Positions 42,064-52,896 of a stretch of 64,000 nucleotides of DNA are shown piece after piece. The notes beneath the pieces are model-generated. The model ran no database searches. It was not told the origin of the DNA and saw only the letters and a program-made list of their open reading frames with translations. Position 1 is the stretch's first letter. The number at the start of each line of letters is the position of its first letter. Source of the DNA: Mycobacterium scrofulaceum (GTDB lineage: Bacteria > Actinomycetota > Actinomycetes > Mycobacteriales > Mycobacteriaceae); assembly GCF_001667885.1 (NCBI RefSeq), contig NZ_LZJW01000083.1:1-64000 (forward strand), read 5' to 3'. Made by a program: the position numbers and the translations under genes.

Positions 42064-42843
42064 TTAATACGGTGACGGTAGCGGCCGCGGACCCAATAGC
42101 GCGGTACCGACACGCACACATGTCGAACCGTGTTTGACGGCAATTTCGAAATCGTCGGACATGCCCGCGGACAGCCCGACCGCGTTGGGATGCGACTCGA
42201 GGACGCGCAGATGCTCGGTCCGCAGGCGCCCGAAGGCCGCCTCCGGATCCGATCCCAGCGGCGGGATGGCCATCAGCCCGGCCAGTTCCAGGTGTTTTGA
42301 CTCCTCGGCCTGCGCGCAGAGCTGGTCGACCGCGCCCGGCGCCGAGATGTCGACGCCGCCCCGCGAATCGTCGCCGTCGAGGCTGATCTGGACATAGATG
42401 CGCATCGGGTCGGCGCGACGGCCCTCCGCTAGGGCGGCCGAGACGCCGCGATCGAGGGCGCTGACCAGATGCGAGCTGTCCACCGAGTGGGCGGTATGCG
42501 CCCAGCGGGCGACCGAGCGGGCCTTGTTCCGCTGGATGTGGCCGACCATGTGCCAGCGCATGGCCGGGGCGTCCGCGCGCGATAAGAGTTTGGTGACTTC
42601 GCTCACTTTCGCCGACGCCTCCTGATCGCGCGATTCGCCAACGGCCCGGCAACCCAATCGCGACAAAGTCGCCACATCGGTTGCTGGGAAGAATTTGGTA
42701 ATCGGCAGAAGTTCGATTTCCCCGACATTGCGACCCGCCGCTTCGGCGGCCGCGGCAAGGCGCGAACGCACCGCCGCTAAAGCGTGGGTCAATTCCGTTT
42801 CGCGGTCGCTTCCACTGTCCGGGGCCGGCCGTCCTGCCGCCAT
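42064..42843 (-). CDS. YggS/PLPBP family pyridoxal-phosphate homeostasis protein
   Basis: Orthologue of Rv2148c, 259 residues from ATG 42843; a GTG at 42852 overlapping the yfiH stop (GTGA) is an alternative. PLP-binding Lys in [10 protein letters not shown], with [19 protein letters not shown], and the phosphate-binding [18 protein letters not shown]. It regulates PLP levels rather than acting as an enzyme. Position in the dcw cluster between yfiH and sepF is conserved. Confidence 0.93.
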   Translation of the reverse strand: MAAGRPAPDSGSDRETELTHALAAVRSRLAAAAEAAGRNVGEIELLPITKFFPATDVATLSRLGCRAVGESRDQEASAKVSEVTKLLSRADAPAMRWHMVGHIQRNKARSVARWAHTAHSVDSSHLVSALDRGVSAALAEGRRADPMRIYVQISLDGDDSRGGVDISAPGAVDQLCAQAEESKHLELAGLMAIPPLGSDPEAAFGRLRTEHLRVLESHPNAVGLSAGMSDDFEIAVKHGSTCVRVGTALLGPRPLPSPY

Positions 42844-42848
42844 CGCGG

Positions 42849-43556
42849 TCACTCCATCCACACCAGCGAGGCCAGCCGCCCGGTGGGCGCGTCCCGGCGG
42901 TGGCTGAACAACGTCGGGTCGGCGACGGTGCACCTTGGATCTATGTCGATGGCGGTGACACCCAAATCCGTTAGCTGGCAAGCGATTCCGGCCCGAAGAT
43001 CGAGACCGGGGGTGCCCGTCGCCGTGGTGGTACGGCTGCCGGGCAGCGCGGCCTCCACCTCGTCGGCCATGGCCGCGGGCACCTCGTAGTTGCGGCCGCT
43101 GACCGCCGGGCCGAGCAGGGCCGAGATGTCCTCGGGATGGGCGCCCAGCTCCACCATCGTCTCCACGGTGCGGGCCACCACCCCGCGCTGGGCGCCGACG
43201 CGGCCGGCGTGCACGGCCGCGGCCACCCCGGCGCGCGCGTCGGCGAGCAGCACCGGCACGCAGTCGGCGGTCACCACCGCCAGCGCCAGCCGGGCGGTGC
43301 CGGTCACCAGCGCGTCGGTGTCCTCGACAACGCCGCCCGGGGGCCCGTCGACCACCTCGACCCGGTCACCGTGCACCTGGTTCATCCACACGACGCGCTC
43401 GGGCTTAAGCCCGATGGCGGCGGCCAGCCGATTTCGGTTGGCGGCCACGGCCGCCGGATCGTCACCCACGTGGTCGCCCAGGTTGAAGGTGTCGAACGGT
43501 GGACCCGAGACACCGCCGGCGCGGGTGGTGGTCACCCGCCGGATTCGCACGTTCAC
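42849..43556 (-). CDS. YfiH/laccase-domain multicopper-like protein (purine nucleoside phosphorylase)
   Basis: Orthologue of Rv2149c, about 235 residues from GTG 43556 ([15 protein letters not shown]), where family similarity begins; ATG codons at 43601 and 43643 are alternatives with weaker support. Zinc/active-site residues: His in NQVHGDRV, Cys in TADCVPVLL and His in VHAGRVG. Family members act on adenosine and inosine (phosphorylase/deaminase) and may edit peptidoglycan precursors. It follows ftsZ by about 100 bp. Confidence 0.88.
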   Translation of the reverse strand: MNVRIRRVTTTRAGGVSGPPFDTFNLGDHVGDDPAAVAANRNRLAAAIGLKPERVVWMNQVHGDRVEVVDGPPGGVVEDTDALVTGTARLALAVVTADCVPVLLADARAGVAAAVHAGRVGAQRGVVARTVETMVELGAHPEDISALLGPAVSGRNYEVPAAMADEVEAALPGSRTTTATGTPGLDLRAGIACQLTDLGVTAIDIDPRCTVADPTLFSHRRDAPTGRLASLVWME

Positions 43557-43657
43557 GTCTTCAGTATCCGGAGCCCCGCGGCCGCCAGCGGGCAGCGCCA
43601 TCCGACCCTTGTTTTTCTTGGCCGGTTTGTCGCGCACTGGCAAGCAAATCGAGACTC

Positions 43658-44812
43658 TCAGCGGCGCATGAAGGGCGGCACGTCGACGTCGTCGTCGTCG
43701 CCACCGATATTCAGCGTGGCGCCGTTGGTGTGAACCGGCACGCTGACCGCATCGACGGGCTCGAACAGTGTCGAGGTGAGCTTGCCGGCCTTCGCCGACT
43801 CGATGCGATGCGCGCCGCCCTTTTCGCCGGCCGTGTCCCCGGTGACCGGTCTGCGGCCGGGACCGGCCGCGCTGAAACCGGCGGCGATGACGGTGACGCG
43901 CACCTCGTCGCCCAGCGAGTCGTCGATCACGGTCCCGAAGATGATGTTGGCGTCCTGGTGGGCGGCGTCCTGGACCAGGGAGGCCGCTTCGTTGATCTCG
44001 AACAGGCCCAGGTCGCTGCCGCCGGCGATCGACATCAGCACACCCTGGGCGCCCTCCATGGATTGCTCCAGCAGCGGTGAGTTGATCGCGATCTCGGCGG
44101 CCTTGAGCGAGCGGCCCTCGCCGCGGGCCGAGCCGATACCCATCAGCGCGGTGCCCGCCCCCGACATGATGCCTTTGACGTCGGCGAAGTCGACGTTGAT
44201 CAGGCCCGGCGTGGTGATCAGATCGGTGATGCCCTGAACACCGTTGAGGAGCACCTCGTCGGCGCTGCGGAACGCGTCCATCAGGGACACCGCGGCGTCC
44301 CCCATCTGCAGCAACCGGTCGTTGGGGATGACGATCAGGGTGTCGCAGCTTTCCCGCAGCGTGTTGATGCCGCCTTCGGCCTGCGAACCGCGGCGCTTGC
44401 CCTCGAAGGAGAACGGCCTGGTGACCACGCCGACCGTCAGCGCGCCCAGCTTGCGGGCGATGCTGGCCACCACCGGCGCGCCGCCGGTGCCGGTCCCGCC
44501 GCCCTCGCCGGCGGTCACGAACACCATGTCCGCGCCGCGCAGCAGCTCCTCGATCTCGTCCTTGGCGTCCTCGGCGGCCTTGCGGCCGACCTCCGGGTCC
44601 GCCCCGGCGCCCAGGCCGCGGGTGGAGTCGCGGCCGACGTCGAGCTTGACGTCGGCATCGCTCATCAACAGCGCCTGCGCGTCGGTGTTGATCGCGATGA
44701 ACTCCACGCCCTTGAGGCCCTGTTCGATCATCCGGTTCACGGCGTTGACACCGCCGCCACCGATACCTACGACCTTGATGACGGCCAGGTAGTTATGCGG
44801 GGGGGTCATCAT
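43658..44812 (-). CDS. ftsZ: cell division GTPase FtsZ
   Basis: Tubulin homologue forming the Z-ring. 384 residues, or 383 from the adjacent ATG at 44809, with AGGAAACCGA upstream. Nucleotide motif [10 protein letters not shown] (about 103-112), N-terminal [15 protein letters not shown]7 loop [13 protein letters not shown], and C-terminal conserved peptide [10 protein letters not shown] that binds SepF and FtsW. The linker near residue 325 carries a small insertion relative to M. tuberculosis as recalled (GDTAEKGGAHR). Confidence 0.98.
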   Translation of the reverse strand: MMTPPHNYLAVIKVVGIGGGGVNAVNRMIEQGLKGVEFIAINTDAQALLMSDADVKLDVGRDSTRGLGAGADPEVGRKAAEDAKDEIEELLRGADMVFVTAGEGGGTGTGGAPVVASIARKLGALTVGVVTRPFSFEGKRRGSQAEGGINTLRESCDTLIVIPNDRLLQMGDAAVSLMDAFRSADEVLLNGVQGITDLITTPGLINVDFADVKGIMSGAGTALMGIGSARGEGRSLKAAEIAINSPLLEQSMEGAQGVLMSIAGGSDLGLFEINEAASLVQDAAHQDANIIFGTVIDDSLGDEVRVTVIAAGFSAAGPGRRPVTGDTAGEKGGAHRIESAKAGKLTSTLFEPVDAVSVPVHTNGATLNIGGDDDDVDVPPFMRR

Positions 44813-44899
44813 TCGGTTTCCTCCCTGATGGGCTCAAGTTCTTCGCGACGGGATTGCTCCCGAACGTTGGCGGTCCTCCCTGGCAAACCCTCAACCTCA

Positions 44900-44923
44900 A
44901 CCATAGAGTTAGAGTTATGTCAA
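44900..44923 (-). promoter_or_regulatory. candidate ftsZ promoter elements
   Basis: In the 231-bp ftsQ-ftsZ gap the minus strand reads TTGACATAACTCTAACTC then TATGGT. The TTGACA box and AT-rich, duplicated TAACTC stretch look promoter-like, but the spacing between TTGACA and TATGGT is only 12 bp, so the assignment is tentative. Confidence 0.35.
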
Positions 44924-45043
44924 GTAGTTCCGCGCAACCAGAACGGTATGGGCATGACGGGTGCTAACTCGGCAGGCGCGCCGACGCACGGCTCGCAAAT
45001 TTTTTCTGTTACGACCGTCACACGCCGCGCTTGACCGGCGTCG

Positions 45044-45991
45044 CTACTTCACCGTCGGCAGGTCGGGGCTCGAGACGTCGTAAGTCCGCCCGGGTTGGGT
45101 CAGCAGCGCGGCCAGCTTCTCGGCCTTCTCGTCGGTGCGATCGGTCGTGCCCCAGATGACGACGCGGCCATCGCCCAGCGTGAGCGTGATCGAGGCCACC
45201 GAGGGGGCCGCGACCCGGCCCACCTGACCCGCGACCTCGGGCCGCAGCGCGGTCAGCACCTGCAGCGCGGCCTTGGTCGCCGGGTCGTTGGGGCCCGGAT
45301 TGGCGACGTCGAGGTACGGCAGCGCCGGCGGCGGCGGCCCGGTCGCGAAGTCGACGCCGTCGCGGTCGAACAGGTGCGGGCCGTCGGGAAAATCCTTCAC
45401 GGCGACCGGAATTCGCTCGACGATGGTGATGCGCAGGGCCGACGGATACTGGCGCTGCACCCGCGCGCTGGCCACCCGCCGGATGGCCGCCACCCGGTCG
45501 GCGACCTGGTTGGTGTTGATCTGCAGCAGCGGCGTGCCCGGCCGCACCCGAGCGGCGTCCAACACCTCTTCGCGGGTCACCACCCCGGTGCCGACGACGA
45601 CGATGTTGCGGGCCGACATCGCGGGCGTGAAGTAGAGGATCAACGCGAGCCCGACCCCGAGGACGACCAGCAGCACCGTCACCAACAGCATCTTCAGGCC
45701 GCGGACCACACCCCGGGCGACGGGCTTGGGCTCGTCGGCCGCGCGGCCGGTGGCCCGGCGTTTGGCCTCCCGGCGGGCCTCCTCGATGGCGGTGGCGCGC
45801 GCCTGCGCGGCGCGGCGTTCGGCTCGTTCCCGGCGCGCCCGCCGGCGCGGCCCCTCGAATTCTTCGCCCTCCGTCGGCGTCTGCACGTCGGGGCCCGCGG
45901 CGAAAATGGGTTCGGTGACCGCGCCGTCCACCGCGTCGGGGGCCGGTTCGCCGGCGACGCCGGTCGACACGGGGTCGTTCGGCTGGGTCAC
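45044..45991 (-). CDS. ftsQ: cell division protein FtsQ
   Basis: Divisome protein, 315 residues, GTG start overlapping the murC stop (GTGA). A long charged cytosolic N-terminus (about 100 residues, Arg/Glu/Ala-rich) precedes one membrane helix ([20 protein letters not shown]) and a POTRA domain ([38 protein letters not shown]) then the FtsQ beta domain ([16 protein letters not shown]). It scaffolds FtsL-like and FtsB-like partners at the septum. Confidence 0.95.
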   Translation of the reverse strand: MTQPNDPVSTGVAGEPAPDAVDGAVTEPIFAAGPDVQTPTEGEEFEGPRRRARRERAERRAAQARATAIEEARREAKRRATGRAADEPKPVARGVVRGLKMLLVTVLLVVLGVGLALILYFTPAMSARNIVVVGTGVVTREEVLDAARVRPGTPLLQINTNQVADRVAAIRRVASARVQRQYPSALRITIVERIPVAVKDFPDGPHLFDRDGVDFATGPPPPALPYLDVANPGPNDPATKAALQVLTALRPEVAGQVGRVAAPSVASITLTLGDGRVVIWGTTDRTDEKAEKLAALLTQPGRTYDVSSPDLPTVK

Positions 45992-47448
45992 GGCAGCACT
46001 CCCGGCCGGCCGGGTGCGCTGCGGTTGTCCCGGATCCGCAGCTCCGTGACGATCTCGGGGCCCAGCAGGGTCACGTCGCCCGCGCCCATCGTGACGATGA
46101 CGTCACCGGGGCCGGCCGCCGCGGCCACCTGCTGCGCGACCGCGGAGAAATTCGGCAGGTAGCGCACCGGCACGCTGACATGCTCGGCGACACTGGCGCC
46201 GCTGACGCCGGCCAGGGGTTGTTCGCGCGCGCCGTACACGTCAAGGACGAACACCTCATCGGCGGCGTCCAACGCGCGACCGAATTCCGCGGCGAATTCC
46301 CTTGTGCGCGAATATAAGTGGGGCTGGAACACCACCAGGCTGCGGCCGCCGCCGCTCTGCTCGACGACCGTGCGGACCGCGGCCAGCGTCGCGCTGATCT
46401 CGGTGGGATGGTGCGCGTAGTCGTCGAAGACCCGCACCGACCCGGAGCTGCCGACCAGTTCGAACCGCCGGCGCACGCCCTCGAAACCGGCGAGCCCGTC
46501 GAGCACCGCGTCCGCCGGGGCGCCGATCTCCAGCGCCGCGAGCAGCGCGCCCAGCGCATTGAGCGCCATGTGCCGCCCGGGCACCGACAGCCGCATCACG
46601 CGGGGATGCCGCTCGCCCGCCAGCTGGATGTGCGCGACCGCCTCGGTGCCCTGCTGCTCCCAGGACAGCAGGGTCGCGGCCCGGTCTTCGCCCGCATCGG
46701 ATCCGTAGCGCAGCACCCGGATTCCCAGCTCGGCGGTGCGGTCCGCCAGCGCGGCCGCGCCCGGATCGTCGACGCACACCACCAACGCCCCCCCGGGCGC
46801 CAGCCGCTCCACGAAGGCGTCGAACACCCGGACATAGGCGTCGGCGCTGCCGTAGAAATCCAGGTGATCGGTCTCGATGTTGGTGACCACGGCGACATTT
46901 GGCGTGTATTCGAGCAGCGAACCGTCGCTTTCGTCGGCCTCGGCCACGAAGCAGTCGCCGCTGCCGTGATGCGCGTTGGTACCCGCCTCCCCCATCTCGC
47001 CGCCGACCGCGAACGACGGGTCGCGCCCGCAGTGCTGCAACGCCACGATCAACATCGACGTCGTCGTCGTCTTGCCGTGCGTGCCGGTGACCATCAGCGT
47101 GGTGCGGCCGTCCATCAGCTTGGCCAGCACCACCGGGCGCAGGATCACCGGGATGCCGCGCCGCCGGGCCTCGACGAGCTCGGGGTTCGTCTTCGGGATG
47201 GCCGCGTGGGTGGTGATGACGGCGGTCGGGCCGCCCGGCAACAGGTCGAGCGACGACGCGTCGTGACCGATGCGGATCGACGCTCCCCGCGCCCGCAACG
47301 CGTGCACGCCGCGCGACTCCTTCGCGTCGGACCCCGACACCAGCCCGCCGCGGTCCAGCAGGATGCGGGCGATGCCCGACATGCCGGCCCCGCCGATGCC
47401 CACCATGTGCACCCGCTGCAGCTCGGGCGGCAGCTGTTCGGCGTTCAC
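45988..47448 (-). CDS. murC: UDP-N-acetylmuramate-L-alanine ligase MurC
   Basis: Adds L-Ala to UDP-MurNAc in peptidoglycan synthesis. 486 residues from GTG 47448 ([17 protein letters not shown]) that overlaps the murG stop; the much longer frame up to 48108 is a shadow within murG. Motifs: [20 protein letters not shown] loop [11 protein letters not shown] (about 121-130), metal [20 protein letters not shown] and [10 protein letters not shown]. Part of an overlapping run murG-murC-ftsQ. Confidence 0.97.
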   Translation of the reverse strand: MNAEQLPPELQRVHMVGIGGAGMSGIARILLDRGGLVSGSDAKESRGVHALRARGASIRIGHDASSLDLLPGGPTAVITTHAAIPKTNPELVEARRRGIPVILRPVVLAKLMDGRTTLMVTGTHGKTTTTSMLIVALQHCGRDPSFAVGGEMGEAGTNAHHGSGDCFVAEADESDGSLLEYTPNVAVVTNIETDHLDFYGSADAYVRVFDAFVERLAPGGALVVCVDDPGAAALADRTAELGIRVLRYGSDAGEDRAATLLSWEQQGTEAVAHIQLAGERHPRVMRLSVPGRHMALNALGALLAALEIGAPADAVLDGLAGFEGVRRRFELVGSSGSVRVFDDYAHHPTEISATLAAVRTVVEQSGGGRSLVVFQPHLYSRTREFAAEFGRALDAADEVFVLDVYGAREQPLAGVSGASVAEHVSVPVRYLPNFSAVAQQVAAAAGPGDVIVTMGAGDVTLLGPEIVTELRIRDNRSAPGRPGVLP

Positions 47449-48656
47449 CGTCGCCCTCCCGCCGCTGCCTTCCTGGCGATGTCCAGCGCCGCCTGCGCCA
47501 CCTGGCGCGCCGCGTCGGGGTGCCCCACCCGCGCGGCCGCCGTCGTCATCGCCGCCAACCGGGGCGGATCGTTGAGCAGGGCGGACACCTCGCGGGCCAC
47601 CAGCTCCGGCGTCAGGGCGGCGTCGGCGACCACCATGCCGCCCCCGGCGTTGACCACCGGAAGCGCGTTGAGGCGCTGCTCGCCGTTGCCGATCGGCAGC
47701 GGCACGTAAATGGCGGGCAGCCCGACCGCCGAGACCTCGGCGACGGTCATCGCACCCGAACGGCAGATGGCCAGGTCGGCGGCGGCGTAGGCCAGGTCCA
47801 TCCGGTCCAGGTAGGGCACCGCCACATACGGCGGATCGCCGGGCTGGCTCTCCCGCAGCTCGAGGGTGTTCTTCGGCCCGTGCGCGTGCAGCACCGACAC
47901 GCCCGCGGCCGCCAATCCGGCGGCGGCCCCGGACACGGCGCGGTTGAGCGACACGGCGCCCTGCGAGCCGCCGAACACCAGCAACACCCGGGCGTCGTCG
48001 GCGAAGCCGAAATGCCTGCGCGCCTCGGCGCGCAACGCCGCGCGGTCCAGCGACGTGATGGCCGCCCGCACCGGCACGCCGACGACCTCCGCGCGCGGTA
48101 AGCCGCAATCCGGCACCGCCGACAGCACCCGGTCGGCTCGGCGGGCGCCGACGCGGTTGGCCAGGCCGGCGCTGGCGTTCGCCTCATGGATCAGCACCGG
48201 GACGCGGCGGCGACGGCTGAGGCCGCGGGGAATCCCGCGGGCGGCGAGGTAGGCCGGCAGGGCCACGTACCCGCCGAAACCGATGATGACGTCGGCGTCC
48301 ACCGCGTCGAGCACGGCGCGGGTCTCCCGGACCGCGCGCCACACCCGCGGGGGCAGGCGCGCGAGGTCACCGCTGGGCTTGCGCGGCAGCGGCACCGGCG
48401 TGATCAGCTCGAGGTGATAGCCGCGCTGGGGCACCAGCCTCGTCTCCAGCCCGCGGTGGGTGCCCAGCGCAGTGATGCGGACCTGCGGATCGAGGGCGCT
48501 GAGCGCGTCGGCCACCGCCATCGCGGGCTCGACGTGGCCAGCGGTGCCGCCGCCGGCCAGCACGACCGACAGGGGCTTAAAAGCCGACAACGCGGCACCG
48601 GCGGGCTGGGGACTTGTCCCCCGCCCGCCGGTCGGCTTGCTGACCGTGTCGTTCAC
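47445..48656 (-). CDS. murG: MurG, lipid II-forming N-acetylglucosaminyltransferase
   Basis: GT28 enzyme on the cytosolic face of the membrane, converting lipid I to lipid II. 403 residues, GTG start overlapping the ftsW stop. N-terminal acceptor domain with [16 protein letters not shown] (about 33-48), [27 protein letters not shown]; donor domain with [23 protein letters not shown] and [13 protein letters not shown]. The N-terminal 28 residues are an unstructured extension. Confidence 0.97.
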   Translation of the reverse strand: MNDTVSKPTGGRGTSPQPAGAALSAFKPLSVVLAGGGTAGHVEPAMAVADALSALDPQVRITALGTHRGLETRLVPQRGYHLELITPVPLPRKPSGDLARLPPRVWRAVRETRAVLDAVDADVIIGFGGYVALPAYLAARGIPRGLSRRRRVPVLIHEANASAGLANRVGARRADRVLSAVPDCGLPRAEVVGVPVRAAITSLDRAALRAEARRHFGFADDARVLLVFGGSQGAVSLNRAVSGAAAGLAAAGVSVLHAHGPKNTLELRESQPGDPPYVAVPYLDRMDLAYAAADLAICRSGAMTVAEVSAVGLPAIYVPLPIGNGEQRLNALPVVNAGGGMVVADAALTPELVAREVSALLNDPPRLAAMTTAAARVGHPDAARQVAQAALDIARKAAAGGRR

Positions 48657-50350
48657 CCGTAACGCTGACCTTCCAGTGCGCGTGCGCGCCGTGCCTGACG
48701 CTGGCCGGCTCCGCGAGCGGCGGAGCGCTGGCCAGATCCATGATGCACCGCCCTGCGTACCGGCCGTGCGGCTGTGCGGGAGAACGCCGGGCGCAGCGGT
48801 TCCTCGGCCGTGCGGGCCGTCTTGCGGCCGCCCTTGCGGGCGGGCGCCTGGGCGGCCTTCCGCGCGCCGTTGCGCGACGGGTTTCCGTCGCCCGGTTGCT
48901 TGCCGCCGTGCTTGCGGTCGCGGAACGATTCCAGTCGGGTCGGCACGTACGGCTGCGGCAGCGGCAGCCGCAGGAACCGGTTCACCTTGTCGTCACGGCC
49001 GGCGCGCAGCGCGGCCACCGCCTCCGGTTCGTGACGGGCCGCGTTGGCCATGATCCCGATCATGAAAAGCGTTGCGGCCGTTGAGGTTCCACCCGCCGAG
49101 ATGAGCGGCAGCTGGATACCGGTGACCGGCAGAATCCCGATCACGTAGCCGATGTTGATGAACGCCTGGCCCAACACCCACATCGTCGTGGTCGCGGTCA
49201 GCAGCCGCAGGAAGGGGTCGGCCGACCGGCGCGCGATGCGCATCCCGGTGTAGGCGAACAATCCGAAGAGCACCAGCAGCCCGAACGCGCCGACGAAGCC
49301 CAGCTCCTCGCCGATGATCGCGAAGATGAAGTCGTTGTGGGCGTTGGGCAGGTAATTCCACTTGGCGACGCCCTGGCCCAGGCCGTCGCCGAAGATACCT
49401 CCGTGGGCCAGGGCGAACTTCGCCTGGCGGGCCTGGTAGCCGGTGTCCATGGGGTCGTTCTCGGGATTCATCCAGGATTTCACCCGGTCGGAGCGGTAGC
49501 CCGCGGACATGGCCAGGACGGCGCCGGCCATGAAGACGGCCACCAGCGAGGTGGCGAAGACGCGCAGTGGCAACCCGGCGTACCACAACAGCGCCAGCAG
49601 GATGATGCCCAGCGACACCGTCTGCCCCAGGTCGGGCTGGGCGACGATGAGCGCCAGCGCGATGACCGCGGCCGGCACCAGCGGGATCAGCATCTCGCGC
49701 AGCGAGGCCCGCTCCAGCCGCCGGGCCGCCAGCAGATGCGCACCCCAGATCGCGAAGGCGATCTTCGCCAGCTCGGAGGGCTGCATCGAGAAGCCGGCGA
49801 TGACGAACCACTTCCGGGAGCCGTTGGCCAGGTTGCCGATGCCCGGCACCAGCACGAGCACCAGCAGGATGACCGTGACGACGTAGCCGGTGAAGGCGAC
49901 GCGGCGGATGAAGCGCACCGACATCCGCAGCGAGGCGTAACAGGCGACCAGGCCGATCACGGTCCACAGCACCTGCTTGCCGAAGATCACCCAGGCCGAC
50001 CCGTCGGCGTCGTAGGAGCGCACGCCCGAGGCGGACAGCACCATGATGAGGCCGAGCGTCGTCAGCAGCCCGGCCACGGCGATGATCAGGTGAAACGAGG
50101 TCATGGGGCGGCTCAGCCAGGCGCCGAACCGGTTACGGCCGTCCCCTCCCGCCTGCGGTTTCGTGGACGGTCTGGCTTCCGAGCTGCCGGCGGCGGTGAC
50201 GGGGCCGGTCGCCGCGTCGGCCTCGGCCTGGGCCTGGGCCTGGGCCTGGGCCTCGGCCGGCTCCGGGGCGCCGCCCTCGGTGGTCTCGGTCGAGCCGGCG
50301 TCTGCGATGTCTTTGCCCCGACGTCTGAGCCGGGCCAGCGGGTTACCCAT
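48653..50350 (-). CDS. ftsW: SEDS glycosyltransferase FtsW
   Basis: Septal peptidoglycan polymerase partnering PbpB. 565 residues from ATG 50350, 7 bp after murD with GGGCGGG upstream. A long cytosolic N-terminal tail includes a run of alternating Ala-Gln ([11 protein letters not shown]) encoded by a hexanucleotide repeat. Ten or so membrane helices follow with SEDS motifs [44 protein letters not shown] and [11 protein letters not shown]. The C-terminal tail of about 100 residues is very basic (Arg/Lys/Ala-rich), longer than in most bacteria, as in mycobacterial FtsW which binds FtsZ. Confidence 0.96.
   Translation of the reverse strand: MGNPLARLRRRGKDIADAGSTETTEGGAPEPAEAQAQAQAQAEADAATGPVTAAGSSEARPSTKPQAGGDGRNRFGAWLSRPMTSFHLIIAVAGLLTTLGLIMVLSASGVRSYDADGSAWVIFGKQVLWTVIGLVACYASLRMSVRFIRRVAFTGYVVTVILLVLVLVPGIGNLANGSRKWFVIAGFSMQPSELAKIAFAIWGAHLLAARRLERASLREMLIPLVPAAVIALALIVAQPDLGQTVSLGIILLALLWYAGLPLRVFATSLVAVFMAGAVLAMSAGYRSDRVKSWMNPENDPMDTGYQARQAKFALAHGGIFGDGLGQGVAKWNYLPNAHNDFIFAIIGEELGFVGAFGLLVLFGLFAYTGMRIARRSADPFLRLLTATTTMWVLGQAFINIGYVIGILPVTGIQLPLISAGGTSTAATLFMIGIMANAARHEPEAVAALRAGRDDKVNRFLRLPLPQPYVPTRLESFRDRKHGGKQPGDGNPSRNGARKAAQAPARKGGRKTARTAEEPLRPAFSRTAARPVRRAVHHGSGQRSAARGAGQRQARRARALEGQRYG
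50227..50250. repeat. CCTGGG hexanucleotide microsatellite in ftsW
   Basis: Four perfect CCTGGG units flanked by one-mismatch CCTCGG copies, in frame, encoding Ala-Gln dipeptides in the cytosolic tail of FtsW. Each unit change alters length by two residues without a frameshift. Confidence 0.9.
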
Positions 50351-50357
50351 GCCCGCC

Positions 50358-51815
50358 CTACCGGGTCGCCGCGCGGACGGCGGCGGCGAAGGCGTCGCCG
50401 CGGTGTGCGTACCCGGTGAACTGGTCAAACGAGGCGCCCGCCGGTGCCAGCAGCACCGTGTCGCCGGGCCGGGCCAGGTCGCGGGCCGCGGCCACCGCCG
50501 CGGTCATGACGGAAGCGCCGAGGTCGTCACCCGAATGTTTCACTTCTGTCACATTTGCACCAGTGGCCACAGCCGTCGCATTCATATCAGCATCCTCGCC
50601 TGTCACAACCTGGACGACGGGGACATCCGGCGCGTGTCGCGATAACGCCTCTGCAACCTCTTGGCGATCTCGGCCGATGAGCACCGCGCCGACCAGCCGG
50701 GGGGCCATCCGGGCGACCTCGGCGTCCACCGATGCGCCCTTGAGCAAACCGCCGGCCAGCCACACCACGCGCGGATAGGCCAACACCGACGCCTCGGCGG
50801 CGTGCGGGTTGGTGGCCTTGGAGTCGTCGACGTAGGTGATGCCGCCGGCGACCGCGACCACCTCGGCTCGGTGCCGGCCCAGGCGGAAGGAGGCGATCGC
50901 CTCCGCGATTGCCTCGGCGGGCACGTCGACGCTGCGGGCCAGCGCCGCCGCGGCCAGGGCGTCGAGGACGCCGACGGGCCCGGGCACCGGTATCGAGTCC
51001 ACCGGCAGGAGGGCGAGGTCCTCGGCGAAGGCGCGGTCGATCAGTCGGCCGTCGCGCACGCCCAGTTCGCCCGCCGCCGGCTCACCGAGCCGGAAGCCGA
51101 CGCGCACCGGCGCCGCGGCGGTGTCCAGCAACGCGGCCGCCCGGGCGTCGTCGAGCCCCACCACCGCCACCCGGCCACCCAGCACCCGCGCCTTGGCGGC
51201 CGTGTAGTCGGCCATGGTCGAGTGCCAGTCCAGGTGGTCTTCGGCGATGTTGAGGACGACGCCCGCCTCGGGGCGCACCGACGGCGCCCAGTGCAGCTGG
51301 AAGCTGGACAGCTCGACGGCCAGCACCTCGGCCGGCTGCTCGAGGACGTCGAGGACCGGGTCGCCGATATTGCCGCACAAGATGCTGCGCCGGCCGGCGG
51401 CGGTCAGCATGGCGTGCAGCATCGACGTCGTGGTGGTCTTCCCGTTCGTGCCGGTCACGGCCAGCCAGCGCCGCGGCGGACCGTACTGGCCCGCCGCGTC
51501 GAGCCGCCAGGCCAGCTCCACGTCGCCCCAGACCGGCACGCCCGCCGCCGAGGCGGCGACCAGCAGCGGCGTGTCCGGGGCGAATCCCGGGCTGGTGACC
51601 ACCAGCGCGTACTCCGCGACCCCCCGCATCGCCGCCGACACGGTCAAGGTCGCCACGCCGTTCTCCGCGTAGCGGCGCAACGTGGCCGCGTCGTCGTCGC
51701 ACAGGGTCGGCGTCGCGCCGAACCGGGTCAGCGCCGCCAGCACCGCCCTGCCGGTGATGCCGCCGCCGGCCACCAGCACGGGCGCGCCCGGCGCGAGCGG
51801 CTCGAGCCCGGGCAC
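50358..51815 (-). CDS. murD: UDP-N-acetylmuramoylalanine-D-glutamate ligase MurD
   Basis: Adds D-Glu to UDP-MurNAc-L-Ala. About 485 residues from GTG 51815 ([13 protein letters not shown]), one base after the mraY stop; GTG 51824 is an alternative. Motifs: [20 protein letters not shown] loop [21 protein letters not shown], and [14 protein letters not shown]. Near residues 415-435 it carries an Asn/Thr/Asp-rich stretch ([20 protein letters not shown]) of different composition, a surface insertion also variable in other mycobacteria. Confidence 0.96.
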   Translation of the reverse strand: MPGLEPLAPGAPVLVAGGGITGRAVLAALTRFGATPTLCDDDAATLRRYAENGVATLTVSAAMRGVAEYALVVTSPGFAPDTPLLVAASAAGVPVWGDVELAWRLDAAGQYGPPRRWLAVTGTNGKTTTTSMLHAMLTAAGRRSILCGNIGDPVLDVLEQPAEVLAVELSSFQLHWAPSVRPEAGVVLNIAEDHLDWHSTMADYTAAKARVLGGRVAVVGLDDARAAALLDTAAAPVRVGFRLGEPAAGELGVRDGRLIDRAFAEDLALLPVDSIPVPGPVGVLDALAAAALARSVDVPAEAIAEAIASFRLGRHRAEVVAVAGGITYVDDSKATNPHAAEASVLAYPRVVWLAGGLLKGASVDAEVARMAPRLVGAVLIGRDRQEVAEALSRHAPDVPVVQVVTGEDADMNATAVATGANVTEVKHSGDDLGASVMTAAVAAARDLARPGDTVLLAPAGASFDQFTGYAHRGDAFAAAVRAATR

Positions 51816-51816
51816 G

Positions 51817-52896
51817 TCAGGCACCGATCGCGCCCAGCCAGTCACCGTAGAAGAGGGCCACGCCCAGGCCACACGTGATCGCCGTGAGCAGCCAGAAGCG
51901 AATGATCACCGTCGTTTCGGCCCAGCCAGCCAGCTCGAAGTGATGGTGGAACGGCGCCATCCGGAACACCCGGCGCCCGGTGGTGCGAAACGCCAGGATC
52001 TGCAACACCACCGAGGTGACCTCGGCGACGAACAGCGACCCCAGCACGACGGCGAGGATCTCGGTGCGGCTGGTGACCGACAGGCCCGCGATGATGCCAC
52101 CCAGCGCCAGCGAGCCGGTGTCGCCCATGAAAATCTTTGCGGGAGCGGCGTTCCACCACAAAAAGCCGATGCACGCACCCGCGGTGGCGGCCGCGACCAG
52201 CGCCAGGTCCAGCGGGTCGCGCACGTTGTAGCAGCCCAGCCCCGGCGAGCTGACGCAGGCGCTGTGCGCCTGCCAGAACGTGATCAGGACGTAGGCGGCG
52301 GACACCATCGCCATGCTGCCGGCGGCCAGGCCGTCCAGCCCGTCGGTGAAATTGACCGCGTTGGACCAGGCGCTGACCACGACCACGCAGAACAACACGA
52401 ACAGCGCGGGAGTCAATGTGACGGTGGCGATCTCGCGCACGTAGGACAAGTTCGCGCTGGCCGGGGTCAAGCCGTTGCCGTTGCGGAACTGCAACACCAG
52501 CACGCCGAACAGCACCGCGGCGGCGACCTGCCCGATGGTCTTGGCCGTCTTGTTCAACCCCAGGTTGCGCGACCGGCGCACCTTAATCAGGTCGTCGAGG
52601 AACCCGACGCCGCCCAGCGCGGTCGCCAGGCCCAGCACCAGCAGGCCCGACGCGGAAACGCCCTCGCCGTCGAACGCCAGCCCGGCCAGGTGCGTCCCGA
52701 GGTAACCCGCCCAGATCCCGGCGAGGATCGCCACGCCGCCCATCGACGGCGTGCCCCGCTTGGCGTGATGGCTGGGCGGCCCGTCCTCGCGGGTGTGATG
52801 GCCGAAGCCCTGCCTGGTGAACAAGCGAATCAGCGCCGGCGTCAACAGGATTGACACCGCGAGCGCGACCGCGACGGCGATCAGGATCTGCCTCAC
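51817..52896 (-). CDS. mraY: phospho-MurNAc-pentapeptide translocase MraY (MurX)
   Basis: Integral membrane enzyme forming lipid I. 359 residues, about ten membrane helices, GTG start overlapping murF (GTGA). Motifs: [19 protein letters not shown] (cytosolic loop), [14 protein letters not shown] (catalytic Asp pair), [15 protein letters not shown], and [13 protein letters not shown]. All catalytic residues appear intact. Confidence 0.97.
   Translation of the reverse strand: MRQILIAVAVALAVSILLTPALIRLFTRQGFGHHTREDGPPSHHAKRGTPSMGGVAILAGIWAGYLGTHLAGLAFDGEGVSASGLLVLGLATALGGVGFLDDLIKVRRSRNLGLNKTAKTIGQVAAAVLFGVLVLQFRNGNGLTPASANLSYVREIATVTLTPALFVLFCVVVVSAWSNAVNFTDGLDGLAAGSMAMVSAAYVLITFWQAHSACVSSPGLGCYNVRDPLDLALVAAATAGACIGFLWWNAAPAKIFMGDTGSLALGGIIAGLSVTSRTEILAVVLGSLFVAEVTSVVLQILAFRTTGRRVFRMAPFHHHFELAGWAETTVIIRFWLLTAITCGLGVALFYGDWLGAIGA

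Noticed and set aside
47449..48108. N-terminal 220-residue extension of MurC
   Set aside because: It is a shadow of murG in another frame; GTG 47448 overlapping the murG stop is the conserved start.
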